Of a stretch of 22,215 nucleotides of DNA, positions 15,403-21,969 are shown in pieces (the first letter of the stretch is position 1; every line of letters starts with the position of its first letter). The position numbers and the translations under genes were made by a program. Under the pieces are notes generated by a model. The model was not told the DNA's origin. It searched no databases and saw only the letters and a list, made by a program, of their open reading frames with translations. The stretch is taken from contig CARUOB010000003.1 in the NCBI GenBank assembly GCA_949076555.1, positions 11,392 through 33,606 on the forward strand. The letters are read 5' to 3'. This stretch comes from an uncultured Lachnospiraceae bacterium. Lineage in GTDB: Bacteria; Bacillota; Clostridia; Lachnospirales; Lachnospiraceae.

Positions 15403-17377
15403 GGAAAAGAAACGATTCCGTGCGAAGGCTCTTGCGCGGCGGGACAGTCTGACGGCACAGTGGCGAAGAGACTACAGTGACAGGATCATAAAGAAACTGA
15501 CAAGCCTGCCCTGCTATCAAGATGCGGACGCGGTTCTCACTTATGTCAGCTTTCGCAGCGAGGTGGACACCATTTCCCTGATGGAACAGGCTTTTGCGGA
15601 CGGTAAGGCTGTGTTTGCGCCAAAGGTTTTGGGAAAAGAAATGGATTTTTTTCGTATCTATTCTTTGGCGGACTTGACGGAAGGCTATCGCGGGATTTTA
15701 GAACCTTCGGGTGGGCAGTTGATCGATTCGTGGATTGATGACCGATTGGGTCAACGTGGAAAATTCCGGACGGGGAAACCCTTAAATACCAAAGCGGCAG
15801 ATGAGAGCGCATTTGGCGCGTCGTCAATTTTGGTTTGTCTGCCCGGCACGGCCTTTGACAGAGCGGGACACCGGATCGGTTACGGCGGCGGATTTTATGA
15901 CAGATTTTTAAGCGGATTTTTAGAAAAGGAAAGCGGGACAGATGCGGCAGCGCATCCGCAGATGAAGTTTACCACCGTCGCGCTTTCCTTTAGCTGTCAG
16001 ATTTTTGAGACAATTCCCTGTGAGGCGCATGACATCTGTCCGATGTGTGTGATCACGGAGAAGGAGATTTTCGAATCGTTTCATTGGAAAGGAAAACATA
16101 TGATGGAAAGTATCGGCACGACAGAAATCGACGAATATTTAACGCAGCTCGGCACAAAGGCGCAAACTGCCAAAACGGTTTTGCACGGACTGGACACCGC
16201 ACAGAAAAACCATGCACTTACACAGGCGGCGGATGCGCTCGTGCGTGAGAGCGAGAGCATCCTTGCGGCAAATGATAAGGACTGTGTGCGCGCAAAGGAA
16301 AACGGCATGGCGGAGGGGCTTCTCGACCGTCTGAAGCTGACGCCTGCAAGGATAGAGGCGATGGCGGAAGGGCTGAGGCAGATTGCCGCCCTGCCTGATC
16401 CGGTGGGAGAGGTGATGGAGTCCTTTGACCGTCCAAACGGTCTTCACATAGAAAAGGTGCGGGTTCCCATGGGGGTAACCGGTATTATTTACGAGGCCAG
16501 ACCGAATGTGACGGCAGACGCTTTCGGCCTTTGTTTTAAGACGGGAAACGCGGTGATCTTGAAGGGCGGCAGAGATGCCTCTTTTTCCAATCAGGCCATT
16601 ACGGAAACGATCCGTGAGGCGCTGAAACAGGAAGGCATAGACAAAAACGCCGTACAGTTGATAGAAAACAATGACAGGGCAGTGACCACGGCTTTTATGA
16701 GACTGAAAGAATACGTAGATGTATTGATTCCCAGAGGCGGTGCCGGACTGATCCGCTCGGTTGTGGAGAACAGTACGATACCCGTGATCGAGACGGGCAC
16801 CGGAAACTGTCATATTTATATCGATGAGTCGGCCGACCTGACGAAGGTGATTCCCATCGTGATCAATGCAAAGACCCAGCGCATCGGGGTGTGCAACGCC
16901 TGCGAATCCCTGCTTGTGCATGAAAAGATCGCGGAACAGATTTTGCCCGCTTTGGGGAAGGCCCTTCTGGAAAAGCAGGTGGAGATCCGGGGCGACGAGA
17001 CGGTACTTACACAAATACCGGAGGCGCATGCCGTGACCGAGGCGGATTATGGGACCGAGTATCTGGATTTGATTCTTTCCGTGAAAACCGTAGCTTCGCT
17101 TGAGGAGGCAGTCGCTCACATCAACAAATACAATACGGGGCATTCTGATGCCATTCTGACAGAGGATCAGGCGCATGCACAGAAATTTCTGCGGGAGGTA
17201 GATTCGGCGTGTGTGTACGTCAATGCTTCCACCCGTTTTACGGATGGTTTCGAGTTCGGTTTCGGGGCGGAGATCGGCATCAGCACCCAAAAACTTCATG
17301 CCAGAGGGCCTATGGGGTTAAAGGAACTGACTTCTTATAAATATCAGATTACAGGAAATGGACAGATACGCCCATAG
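15395..17377 (+). CDS. Continuous frame: 5-formyltetrahydrofolate cyclo-ligase + ProA
   Basis: The frame from the ATG at 15395 runs 660 codons without a stop through two enzymes. Residues 1 to about 230 are 5-formyltetrahydrofolate cyclo-ligase (5-FCL), which uses ATP to turn 5-formyl-THF into 5,10-methenyl-THF. The N-terminal RAKALARRDSL, YVSFRSEVDT, and the ATP/folate motif GHRIGYGGGFYDRFL (about 158-172) are present. A loop insertion occurs at about 108-142. The 5-FCL part ends near CVITEKEIFESF, where the family normally stops. An 8-10 residue linker leads to ProA, whose own ATG at 16100 has GGAAAGGA 6 bases upstream. Either one bifunctional protein, or two proteins with the upstream one running through, could be made. 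The start overlaps the DUF896 stop. Confidence 0.85.
   Translation: MDEEKKRFRAKALARRDSLTAQWRRDYSDRIIKKLTSLPCYQDADAVLTYVSFRSEVDTISLMEQAFADGKAVFAPKVLGKEMDFFRIYSLADLTEGYRGILEPSGGQLIDSWIDDRLGQRGKFRTGKPLNTKAADESAFGASSILVCLPGTAFDRAGHRIGYGGGFYDRFLSGFLEKESGTDAAAHPQMKFTTVALSFSCQIFETIPCEAHDICPMCVITEKEIFESFHWKGKHMMESIGTTEIDEYLTQLGTKAQTAKTVLHGLDTAQKNHALTQAADALVRESESILAANDKDCVRAKENGMAEGLLDRLKLTPARIEAMAEGLRQIAALPDPVGEVMESFDRPNGLHIEKVRVPMGVTGIIYEARPNVTADAFGLCFKTGNAVILKGGRDASFSNQAITETIREALKQEGIDKNAVQLIENNDRAVTTAFMRLKEYVDVLIPRGGAGLIRSVVENSTIPVIETGTGNCHIYIDESADLTKVIPIVINAKTQRIGVCNACESLLVHEKIAEQILPALGKALLEKQVEIRGDETVLTQIPEAHAVTEADYGTEYLDLILSVKTVASLEEAVAHINKYNTGHSDAILTEDQAHAQKFLREVDSACVYVNASTRFTDGFEFGFGAEIGISTQKLHARGPMGLKELTSYKYQITGNGQIRP
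16100..17377 (+). CDS. proA: Glutamate-5-semialdehyde dehydrogenase (ProA part/internal start)
   Basis: 425 residues from the internal ATG at 16100, close to the usual 415-420. ProA reduces gamma-glutamyl phosphate with NADPH to glutamate semialdehyde in proline synthesis. Features in order: EKVRVPMGVTGIIYEARPNV (about 117-136), LKGGRDASFSN, LIPRGGAGLIRSV (about 211-223), VIETGTGNCHIYID, and the catalytic Cys in IGVCNACESLLVH (Cys about 265). The C-terminus has YVNASTRFTDGFEFGFGAEI and IGISTQKLHARGPMGL, all canonical. The ribosome site GGAAAGGA 6 bases before the ATG shows that free-standing translation is likely, whatever happens to the upstream frame. It works with proB, which is separated from it by three reading units. 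Confidence 0.94.
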   Translation: MMESIGTTEIDEYLTQLGTKAQTAKTVLHGLDTAQKNHALTQAADALVRESESILAANDKDCVRAKENGMAEGLLDRLKLTPARIEAMAEGLRQIAALPDPVGEVMESFDRPNGLHIEKVRVPMGVTGIIYEARPNVTADAFGLCFKTGNAVILKGGRDASFSNQAITETIREALKQEGIDKNAVQLIENNDRAVTTAFMRLKEYVDVLIPRGGAGLIRSVVENSTIPVIETGTGNCHIYIDESADLTKVIPIVINAKTQRIGVCNACESLLVHEKIAEQILPALGKALLEKQVEIRGDETVLTQIPEAHAVTEADYGTEYLDLILSVKTVASLEEAVAHINKYNTGHSDAILTEDQAHAQKFLREVDSACVYVNASTRFTDGFEFGFGAEIGISTQKLHARGPMGLKELTSYKYQITGNGQIRP

Positions 17378-17428
17378 CCTGTTCGGACATAGCTTCACCT
17401 GATTCAGGGGGATATTTGTTTTGATGGT

Positions 17429-17494
17429 CATTTTCTGCAAAAAATAGCCACTTTCTGCAAGACACATTGTAAATAGTACATAGCTTGATATAAT
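17429..17494 (+). promoter_or_regulatory. Promoter with tandem direct repeats (LytTR-like geometry), copy 1
   Basis: CATTTTCTGCAA (17429-17440) is followed, 20 bases on, by CACTTTCTGCAA (17449-17460). Twenty-eight bases after the second repeat is a perfect -10, TATAAT (17489-17494). Where the -35 should be there is only CATTGT (17465-17470), so an activator is likely. Two direct repeats about two helical turns apart just before a poor -35 is the layout of LytTR-type response regulators. The same arrangement recurs at 18761-18827. Confidence 0.6.
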
Positions 17495-17554
17495 GACCGT
17501 GTCAAAATAAATTTATGTCGATCGTAGCTGCTGTAACATTGGCATATACAATAT

Positions 17555-17658
17555 ATCCTCCAATTTCTTAATGTTTAGACTTTGATTGTAGGCAAGTATA
17601 AAATGGGTTGTCACACTGTAATAGTTTGACAGCCTATTATGCAAATTTAAAGGAGGAT
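17555..17658 (+). promoter_or_regulatory. Leader with possible anti-Shine-Dalgarno pairing
   Basis: In the 160-base leader after the promoter, ATCCTCC (17555-17561) is exactly complementary to GGAGGAT (17652-17658), the ribosome site of the downstream gene. Between them GGTTGTCA (17606-17613) and TGACAGCC (17627-17634) form an 8-bp hairpin with one G-T wobble. The two pairings are nested and could coexist, hiding the ribosome site. Confidence 0.35.
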
Positions 17659-17662
17659 TGAA

Positions 17663-18586
17663 ATGAAGATAATTAGCAAATAGTATCAGGAAGGAATTAA
17701 CATTTCGAAATGGGATAATCGACGGAGTGAAAAGGGAAAATTTGATCTTTCTCAGAAATGGGAAGAGGCTGCTACTCTGGAAATCAGCGTAAAAGGAATG
17801 GCGGCGATACAGTTAAAGGAAAAAGAAGATATTGAGCAATATATTGTTCATATGGACAAAAGTGCAGGTTATTTGCCGGCATATTCGGGAATGGTTGATG
17901 CTGATAGGGCAATATCATCGGCTCTTGAAAATTGCAGTAAAGAAGAACAGGAATTTGTATATGATATTATTCGACAAAATTTTCTTATTGATAACGGCGG
18001 CTCTATGAGTGAGGAGGAGCGTCTGGCCAATATTTCATTAGGAATGAAAAAAGCAGAATATGCAGCTAACAATTTTATATCAGAAGATAATAAAAGTTCC
18101 TTTTTAAAAGCAATGGAATCTGTTGCGAAGCTGGCAAGTGCCGGGAAAATGGGTGCAAATGGAAATATGGATTACGGAGTAAAAAAGGGACATTATTTAG
18201 GGCATGGAAGCAATTTGGTTTACACTACGGATGTGTTTGATATGATGCGGACAATGGATTCTGGTGCATATGAAGAGTATCAGAGAATCGAGAGGGAAAG
18301 CAGCGATTCTGACAGGCCGCTTAATACCTTAAAATATTTAACAAATTGGTATGCTAATGCTGTAACTAAAAATTCTCATATGGTAGACGAGTATGAAGCC
18401 AAGTCTGACAAATATATGAATGAGAATGTAAAAAAACAAAAAATAAATTCGACATTTAAAGATTTGAAAACAGAAAGTAAATCAGCCTTTTTTGAAAGTT
18501 TGAAAGCCTTTCAAACTCAGAATCCAAATTTCTTATCGAATATTATTAATACGGAGTTAGAAAGAAAGTTTTGGGTTAGTATGTAA
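17663..18586 (+). pseudogene. AT-rich accessory gene interrupted by TAG at codon 7
   Basis: An ideal start exists at 17663 (AAAGGAGG 5 bases upstream), but codon 7 is TAG (17681-17683). The same frame then stays open to the TAA at 18584: YQEGINISKWDNR..., KWEEAATLEISVKG, then the 262-residue stretch that begins at the ATG 17798. That ATG has its AAAGGA directly abutting it, too close to be efficient. The protein would be about 306 residues, soluble, Lys/Glu/Ser/Asn-rich and largely helical, with no Cys-rich or catalytic motif that I recognise. The opening, with a spacer leading to WEEAA..LEISVKGMAA, looks like that of hypothetical Lachnospiraceae proteins, from memory only. The promoter at 17489 and a strong ribosome site suggest recent loss rather than old decay. 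A short product from an internal start cannot be excluded. Confidence 0.6.
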
Positions 18587-18601
18587 GAGTATATTAAATA
18601 A

Positions 18602-18730
18602 ATAGATTTTAGCGGAAAAGCCGATAAAGAAAGACCTCTTGAATTGAACTATCATTTGATTTCAGGCAACGATACTATCAATAGATTATTTGATATACTT
18701 TATAGGTATAGAGTTAAGCTTGATCAATGA
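18602..18730 (+). pseudogene. Decayed reading-frame remnant after the interrupted gene
   Basis: Directly in frame with the preceding gene, after TAA at 18584 and TAA at 18599, 42 sense codons run to a TGA at 18728: IDFSGKADKERPLELNYHLI followed by SGNDTINRLFDILYRYRVKL. The composition looks protein-like, but there is no start codon or ribosome site. It is either the broken C-terminus of the 17663 gene or the tail of a lost second gene. The rest of 18587-18952 contains only the repeat-bearing promoter and the leader of the next gene. Confidence 0.4.
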
Positions 18731-18760
18731 ACCGGTTGGGAAAAAGTATGATTATTGCAC

Positions 18761-18827
18761 CATTTTCTGCTCAATAGTAGCTATTTTCTGCAGAGTATAT
18801 TGTTTTACTGTATTTTTCCCCTATACT
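18761..18827 (+). promoter_or_regulatory. Promoter with tandem direct repeats (LytTR-like geometry), copy 2
   Basis: CATTTTCTGCTC (18761-18772) and TATTTTCTGCAG (18782-18793) are 21 bases apart, and TATACT (18822-18827) begins 28 bases after the second repeat, the same distance as in the promoter at 17429-17494. TATTGT (18798-18803) occupies the same place as CATTGT in copy 1. It should drive the 65-residue membrane protein at 18953, with a leader of about 120 bases. Confidence 0.58.
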
Positions 18828-18952
18828 TAATTGAAAGAGGAGCTCGTTTTCAGTTCCGTTATTAGTAATTTTATAATGTGATGTATGATTATAGTCCTTT
18901 ACTGTTCATGCAAATGGCACTCACAATTATACCCATTATGAATAGGAGATAA

Positions 18953-19150
18953 ATGGTGAAAAAAGGGATAATTTTATTACTTATACTGGCAAGTGTTTGT
19001 GTGGTTGCCATTGGAGTTGTTATATACACAAAAAATATGAAAAGCGAGATTTTAACTGAGTATGATGAGGTAACTTATACATATGAAGAAACCGAACTTG
19101 GTAATAAATTAAATATATCTTCTGAGGATTATTCGCCTACAGAAGAATAA
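18953..19150 (+). CDS. 65-residue membrane-anchored protein, unknown function
   Basis: MVKKG is followed by a hydrophobic helix (about residues 5-25, IILLLILASVCVVAIGVVIY) and then a hydrophilic, acidic tail of some 38 residues rich in Glu, Thr and Tyr (EYDEVTYTYEETELG). By the positive-inside rule the tail is outside. The AATAGGAG ribosome site sits 6-8 bases before the ATG. It has its own promoter with direct repeats (18761-18827) and its own terminator (19161-19211), so it is a complete single-gene unit. No known family is recognised. Options include a small membrane regulator, a surface-exposed signalling peptide precursor or a toxin-like peptide; the sequence does not decide between them. 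Confidence 0.65.
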   Translation: MVKKGIILLLILASVCVVAIGVVIYTKNMKSEILTEYDEVTYTYEETELGNKLNISSEDYSPTEE

Positions 19151-19160
19151 ATTATAAACT

Positions 19161-19211
19161 AAAATAGCAGAGCTGTTTTTAGATTAATAGAAATGGCGCT
19201 GCTATTTTTTT
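19161..19211 (+). terminator. Rho-independent terminator of the small membrane-protein gene
   Basis: AAAATAGCAG (19161-19170) is fully complementary to CTGCTATTTT (19199-19208), with a 28-base loop, and the 3' arm runs into seven T residues (19205-19211). It starts 10 bases after the stop codon. Confidence 0.72.
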
Positions 19212-19358
19212 GTTTTAACTGTATAGCTTATATATATTGTGATGAAAAGATGAGTCTGCTCACACGCCCTGATTGCGTCTGATTATTATTGTGCATCTGT
19301 AAATTGCGTCCAAAATCCTTATTACGTGCAAAGCATACCCAAAAAAGTGCAAACGATG
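19212..19358 (+). other. AT-rich spacer with ATTGCGTC repeats, no gene
   Basis: No coding frame is supported between the terminator and the chemotaxis gene. ATTGCGTC occurs twice (19272-19279 and 19303-19310), with related ATTACGTGC at 19321. The spacings (31 and 18) are irregular, so a binding-site array is possible but weak. Confidence 0.3.
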
Positions 19359-19395
19359 ACATTTCAGTAGAAATGTAACGTTTATTCTGTATAAT
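19359..19395 (+). promoter_or_regulatory. Perfect dyad upstream of a TATAAT box
   Basis: ACATTTC (19359-19365) and GAAATGT (19370-19376) form a perfect 7-4-7 palindrome, followed 13 bases later by TATAAT (19390-19395). The dyad covers the place of the -35, which is otherwise poor, so a regulator binding here would block or replace -35 contacts. Confidence 0.42.
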
Positions 19396-19413
19396 AAAAT
19401 CGCACCTTGTGAT

Positions 19414-19440
19414 TAAGCGGTTCGAAGAAAAGGCGGATAA
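19414..19440 (+). promoter_or_regulatory. Sigma-28 (FliA/SigD)-like promoter for the chemotaxis gene
   Basis: TAAG (19414-19417), 15 bases, then GCGGATAA (19433-19440), compared with the flagellar consensus TAAA-N15-GCCGATAA: one mismatch in each half and the right spacing. Chemoreceptor genes are classic targets of this sigma factor. A further sigma-A-like pair, TTTAAA (19505-19510) and TACAAT (19528-19533) with a 17-base gap, lies closer to the gene. Confidence 0.42.
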
Positions 19441-19650
19441 AATTGGTATTTGCGTAAAAAGATATGCTGTTTGTGCAGAATTTCCGCTTTTTCAGGATTG
19501 TATCTTTAAAAATACAAAAAAACATGATACAATCAATATATCTGCCGGATTTTTGAGTCTGGTGAGCGCCCGCCCTATGAATGCATGATATTTTTCCGCT
19601 GCACTCAAATGGGAGGGGAAAAGTCGTATCCCTTTAAGGAGATGGTAAAG

Positions 19651-21366
19651 ATGAAAAAACAGAAGAAACTGAGCGTAATGGCACAACTTGTGATGCTTTG
19701 TGTGATTCCTTTGGTGATCATGGTCACATTTGTTACCGTGTACGCAATCGGCACTATGAGAAACATGGTGCATGATACCACGATGGAAGGACTGGAAAAT
19801 CTTTGCCGGAGCGTATATGCCGCTTATGAGGCGCTTGACCCGGGAGCGTACCGGCTGGAGGGGGATACGCTTTTTAAAGGCGATTACAATGTATCGGAAA
19901 ACGGGAATATCATCGACAGCTTTGTGGAAGGAAGCGCTGCGGATGTAACGCTTTTCTACGGGGATACGAGGCGCGCAACGTCTCTGCGTGATAAAGATAC
20001 GGGGCAGCGGATTCTCGGCACGAAAGCGTCCGATGCGGTTATTCAGGCCGTGATCAACGAGGGTAAAAACTACGAGACGGACAGCGTTACCATTAACGGG
20101 GAAACTTACTATGCGTTCTATATGCCGGCGATCGACTCCGGCGGGAAATGTGTGGGTATGGTGTTCGCCGGACTGCCGGCGACCGAGGCCGGTGCCAGAA
20201 TCAACCGGAGTTCCCTGATGATTCTTGGAATTGCCGCGCTTATTCTCTTCATTGCACTGATCGTGTGCGTGAAGATTGCAAGTGCGATCGCAAAGGTGAT
20301 CGTTCAGACAGAGACACTGCTTTCCTCCTTGGCGGATGGGGAACTGAATCTAACCGTAAACGACAGAATTTTAAGAAGAGCCGATGAAATCGGTGTGATG
20401 GGACATGCCGTACAGAGATTGCTGGAAGAACTGCAGAATATTATTGGCAGTATTAAAAGAAATACGGATTCGCTGATGAAGCAGGGTGACAATCTGGAGA
20501 CCATGGCATCCCAGACATCTACGACTGCGGACGAGATCAGCAGCGCAGTGGAGGATATCTCCAAAGGCGCCGTGAATATGGCTGAGGATATCGAATCCGC
20601 TACCGGACAGATTTCCAATATGGGCGCTATCATAGAGAAAATTGCGGACAGCGTAAGAGAATTGGAAAATCTCTCGGAGCAGATGCATGTGTCTGACGTG
20701 GAGGCTTCCAGAATTATCCATGAACTGAGCGAGTCCAATGACAAAACGACGAATGCCATCAAGAAAATTGAAGTTTCCGTACATACGACCAACGAGTCCG
20801 TCACCAGAATACAGGATGCCGTTAACCTCATCGCGTCTATTGCCAGTGAGACGAGTCTGCTGGCCCTGAACGCGAGCATCGAGGCGGCAAGAGCCGGAGA
20901 GGCAGGGCGCGGATTCGCCGTAGTTGCGACCCAGATTTCCAAGCTGTCTGAGGATTCCGCACGGTCCACGAAGACCATTGAGGATATTATACATCAGTTG
21001 ACCGCTGACTCCGAAGCGTCTGTACAGATTATGAATGAAGTGAATGCGATTGTCGTGGAACAGCAGCAGAAACTCATACAGACAAAGGAGATATTCGGCG
21101 TCGTGAGCAGCGGGATCGAAGACTCCAGAAAAGAGACCGCCATCATCAATGACCAGGCCCAAGAGTGTAACAAAGAGAGAGGAAAGGTTGTGGACGTAAT
21201 CCAAAATCTGTCTGCGGTATCTCAGGAGAATGCGGCTTCTACCGAGGAGACAAACGCGTCTATGGAAGAGATGAACGCCACCATCAATCTGCTGGCAGAG
21301 GCAGCCGGTGAATTGAAGTCGATGGCGCTGGTACTGGAAGAGGATGTGTCCTTCTTTAAACTGTAA
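19651..21366 (+). CDS. Methyl-accepting chemotaxis protein with a Cache-type sensor domain
   Basis: 571 residues from the ATG at 19651, chosen because AAGGAG lies 9 bases upstream and the basic MKKQKK then precedes the helix; the in-frame ATG at 19585 has no such site. Order: TM1 (about 9-34), an extracytoplasmic domain (about 38-180) with the single-Cache look of FVEGSAADVTLFYGDTRRAT and YYAFYMPAIDSGGKCVGMVF, TM2 (about 188-210, LMILGIAALILFIALIV), HAMP (about 211-265), and a long coiled-coil signalling domain with the conserved hairpin tip ASETSLLALNASIEAARAGE (about 397-416) that binds CheA and CheW. No C-terminal CheR-tethering pentapeptide is visible. The ligand is unknown; single-Cache domains often bind small organic acids. 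It is a monocistronic gene, ended by the terminator at 21393. Confidence 0.94.
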   Translation: MKKQKKLSVMAQLVMLCVIPLVIMVTFVTVYAIGTMRNMVHDTTMEGLENLCRSVYAAYEALDPGAYRLEGDTLFKGDYNVSENGNIIDSFVEGSAADVTLFYGDTRRATSLRDKDTGQRILGTKASDAVIQAVINEGKNYETDSVTINGETYYAFYMPAIDSGGKCVGMVFAGLPATEAGARINRSSLMILGIAALILFIALIVCVKIASAIAKVIVQTETLLSSLADGELNLTVNDRILRRADEIGVMGHAVQRLLEELQNIIGSIKRNTDSLMKQGDNLETMASQTSTTADEISSAVEDISKGAVNMAEDIESATGQISNMGAIIEKIADSVRELENLSEQMHVSDVEASRIIHELSESNDKTTNAIKKIEVSVHTTNESVTRIQDAVNLIASIASETSLLALNASIEAARAGEAGRGFAVVATQISKLSEDSARSTKTIEDIIHQLTADSEASVQIMNEVNAIVVEQQQKLIQTKEIFGVVSSGIEDSRKETAIINDQAQECNKERGKVVDVIQNLSAVSQENAASTEETNASMEEMNATINLLAEAAGELKSMALVLEEDVSFFKL

Positions 21367-21392
21367 ACCGATTCTGAACATGAGATGTATGA

Positions 21393-21421
21393 GGGAGATC
21401 TTTCGAGGTCTCCCCTTTTTT
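21393..21421 (+). terminator. Rho-independent terminator of the chemotaxis gene
   Basis: GGGAGATC (21393-21400) pairs with GGTCTCCC (21407-21414) with one T-G wobble, loop TTTCGA, followed by C and six T residues (21416-21421). Confidence 0.85.
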
Positions 21422-21529
21422 CAGCTTATACGCCATGAAGCAGATTATGTGCCGCTATGTTTCGTACCGCGCCATGTACTTGTTTTATGGTGCCGGAGTA
21501 GGTGCCAAAATGTTAACCGTCGGTTTGCA

Positions 21530-21585
21530 ATATGAACTTGACAATACAGAGGGATTCATATTAAAATATGAACAAATAAGCATAT
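21530..21585 (+). promoter_or_regulatory. Promoter and dyad operator of the metal-sensor operon
   Basis: TTGACA (21538-21543), 18 bases, TAAAAT (21562-21567) is a good sigma-A promoter. ATATGAA half-sites surround it: 21530-21536 just before the -35, its inverse TTCATAT at 21555-21561, and ATATGAA again at 21566-21572. The last two form a perfect 7-4-7 palindrome on the -10. ATATG/CATAT (21566-21570 and 21581-21585) form another dyad. ATATGAAC is the half-site type bound by SmtB/CzrA-like ArsR repressors, so autoregulation by the downstream protein is likely. Confidence 0.6.
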
Positions 21586-21612
21586 ATAAACAAACCCGGA
21601 AGGAGGACGCTT

Positions 21613-21918
21613 GTGGAGGGAACATGTAAGGAGGAAGCGATTTTTGAATTGGCAGAGCTTTTTAAAATTTTCGGTGATCCCACACGGATCAGAATTTTGT
21701 ATGCCATGCTTGACACGGAGCGGTGCGTAAATGATATCGCGGGACTTTTGCAGATGAGCCAGTCCTCTGTCAGTCATCAGCTTCGGATTTTGAAGACCTC
21801 CAAGCTGGTGAAGAGCCGGAGAGAGGGCAAGTCGATTTTTTATTCTCTGGACGACGAGCATGTCCGTTCCATTCTCAATATGGGTATGGAACATATTATG
21901 GAAGGGAGCAAAGTTTGA
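21613..21918 (+). CDS. ArsR/SmtB-family metal-sensing repressor, alpha-5 site type
   Basis: 101 residues from a GTG start with GGAAGGAGG seven bases upstream. Winged-helix signature: FKIFGDPTRIRILYAML (about 17-33), recognition helix region MSQSSVSHQLRILKTSKLV (about 48-66), and the wing SRREGKSIFYSLDD. The C-terminal helix has D-E-H, ten residues, then H-I-M-E, exactly the D-x-H...H-x-x-E/H pattern of the alpha-5 zinc/cobalt site of SmtB and CzrA. The alpha-3 arsenic/cadmium motif (CVC) is not intact (ERCVND has one Cys), though an N-terminal Cys5 is present. I therefore predict zinc (or Co/Cd) as the inducer. The downstream metal-binding gene and the upstream dyads support this. Confidence 0.93.
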   Translation: MEGTCKEEAIFELAELFKIFGDPTRIRILYAMLDTERCVNDIAGLLQMSQSSVSHQLRILKTSKLVKSRREGKSIFYSLDDEHVRSILNMGMEHIMEGSKV

Positions 21919-21969
21919 GATCCGCTTAGTAATTTCAATGGAAAATTGTGTGAAAGGAGAAAGAGGGAA

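Noticed and set aside
16139..17299. 386-codon open frame on the - strand opposite proA
   Set aside because: Shadow of proA; Arg/His/Leu-rich composition without recognisable domains or start signals.
17383..17420. Possible terminator after proA (CCTG-ATT-CAGG)
   Set aside because: Stem of only four pairs, a three-base loop and no continuous T-tract.
19272..19330. ATTGCGTC repeats as a CRISPR-like or regular operator array
   Set aside because: Only two exact copies, irregular spacing and no similar spacers.
19441..19650. c-di-GMP (GEMM) riboswitch upstream of the chemoreceptor
   Set aside because: None of the conserved GEMM core blocks are visible in the leader.
20371..21381. 336-codon open frame on the - strand opposite the chemoreceptor
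   Set aside because: Antisense shadow of the repetitive coiled-coil coding region, with no family likeness.
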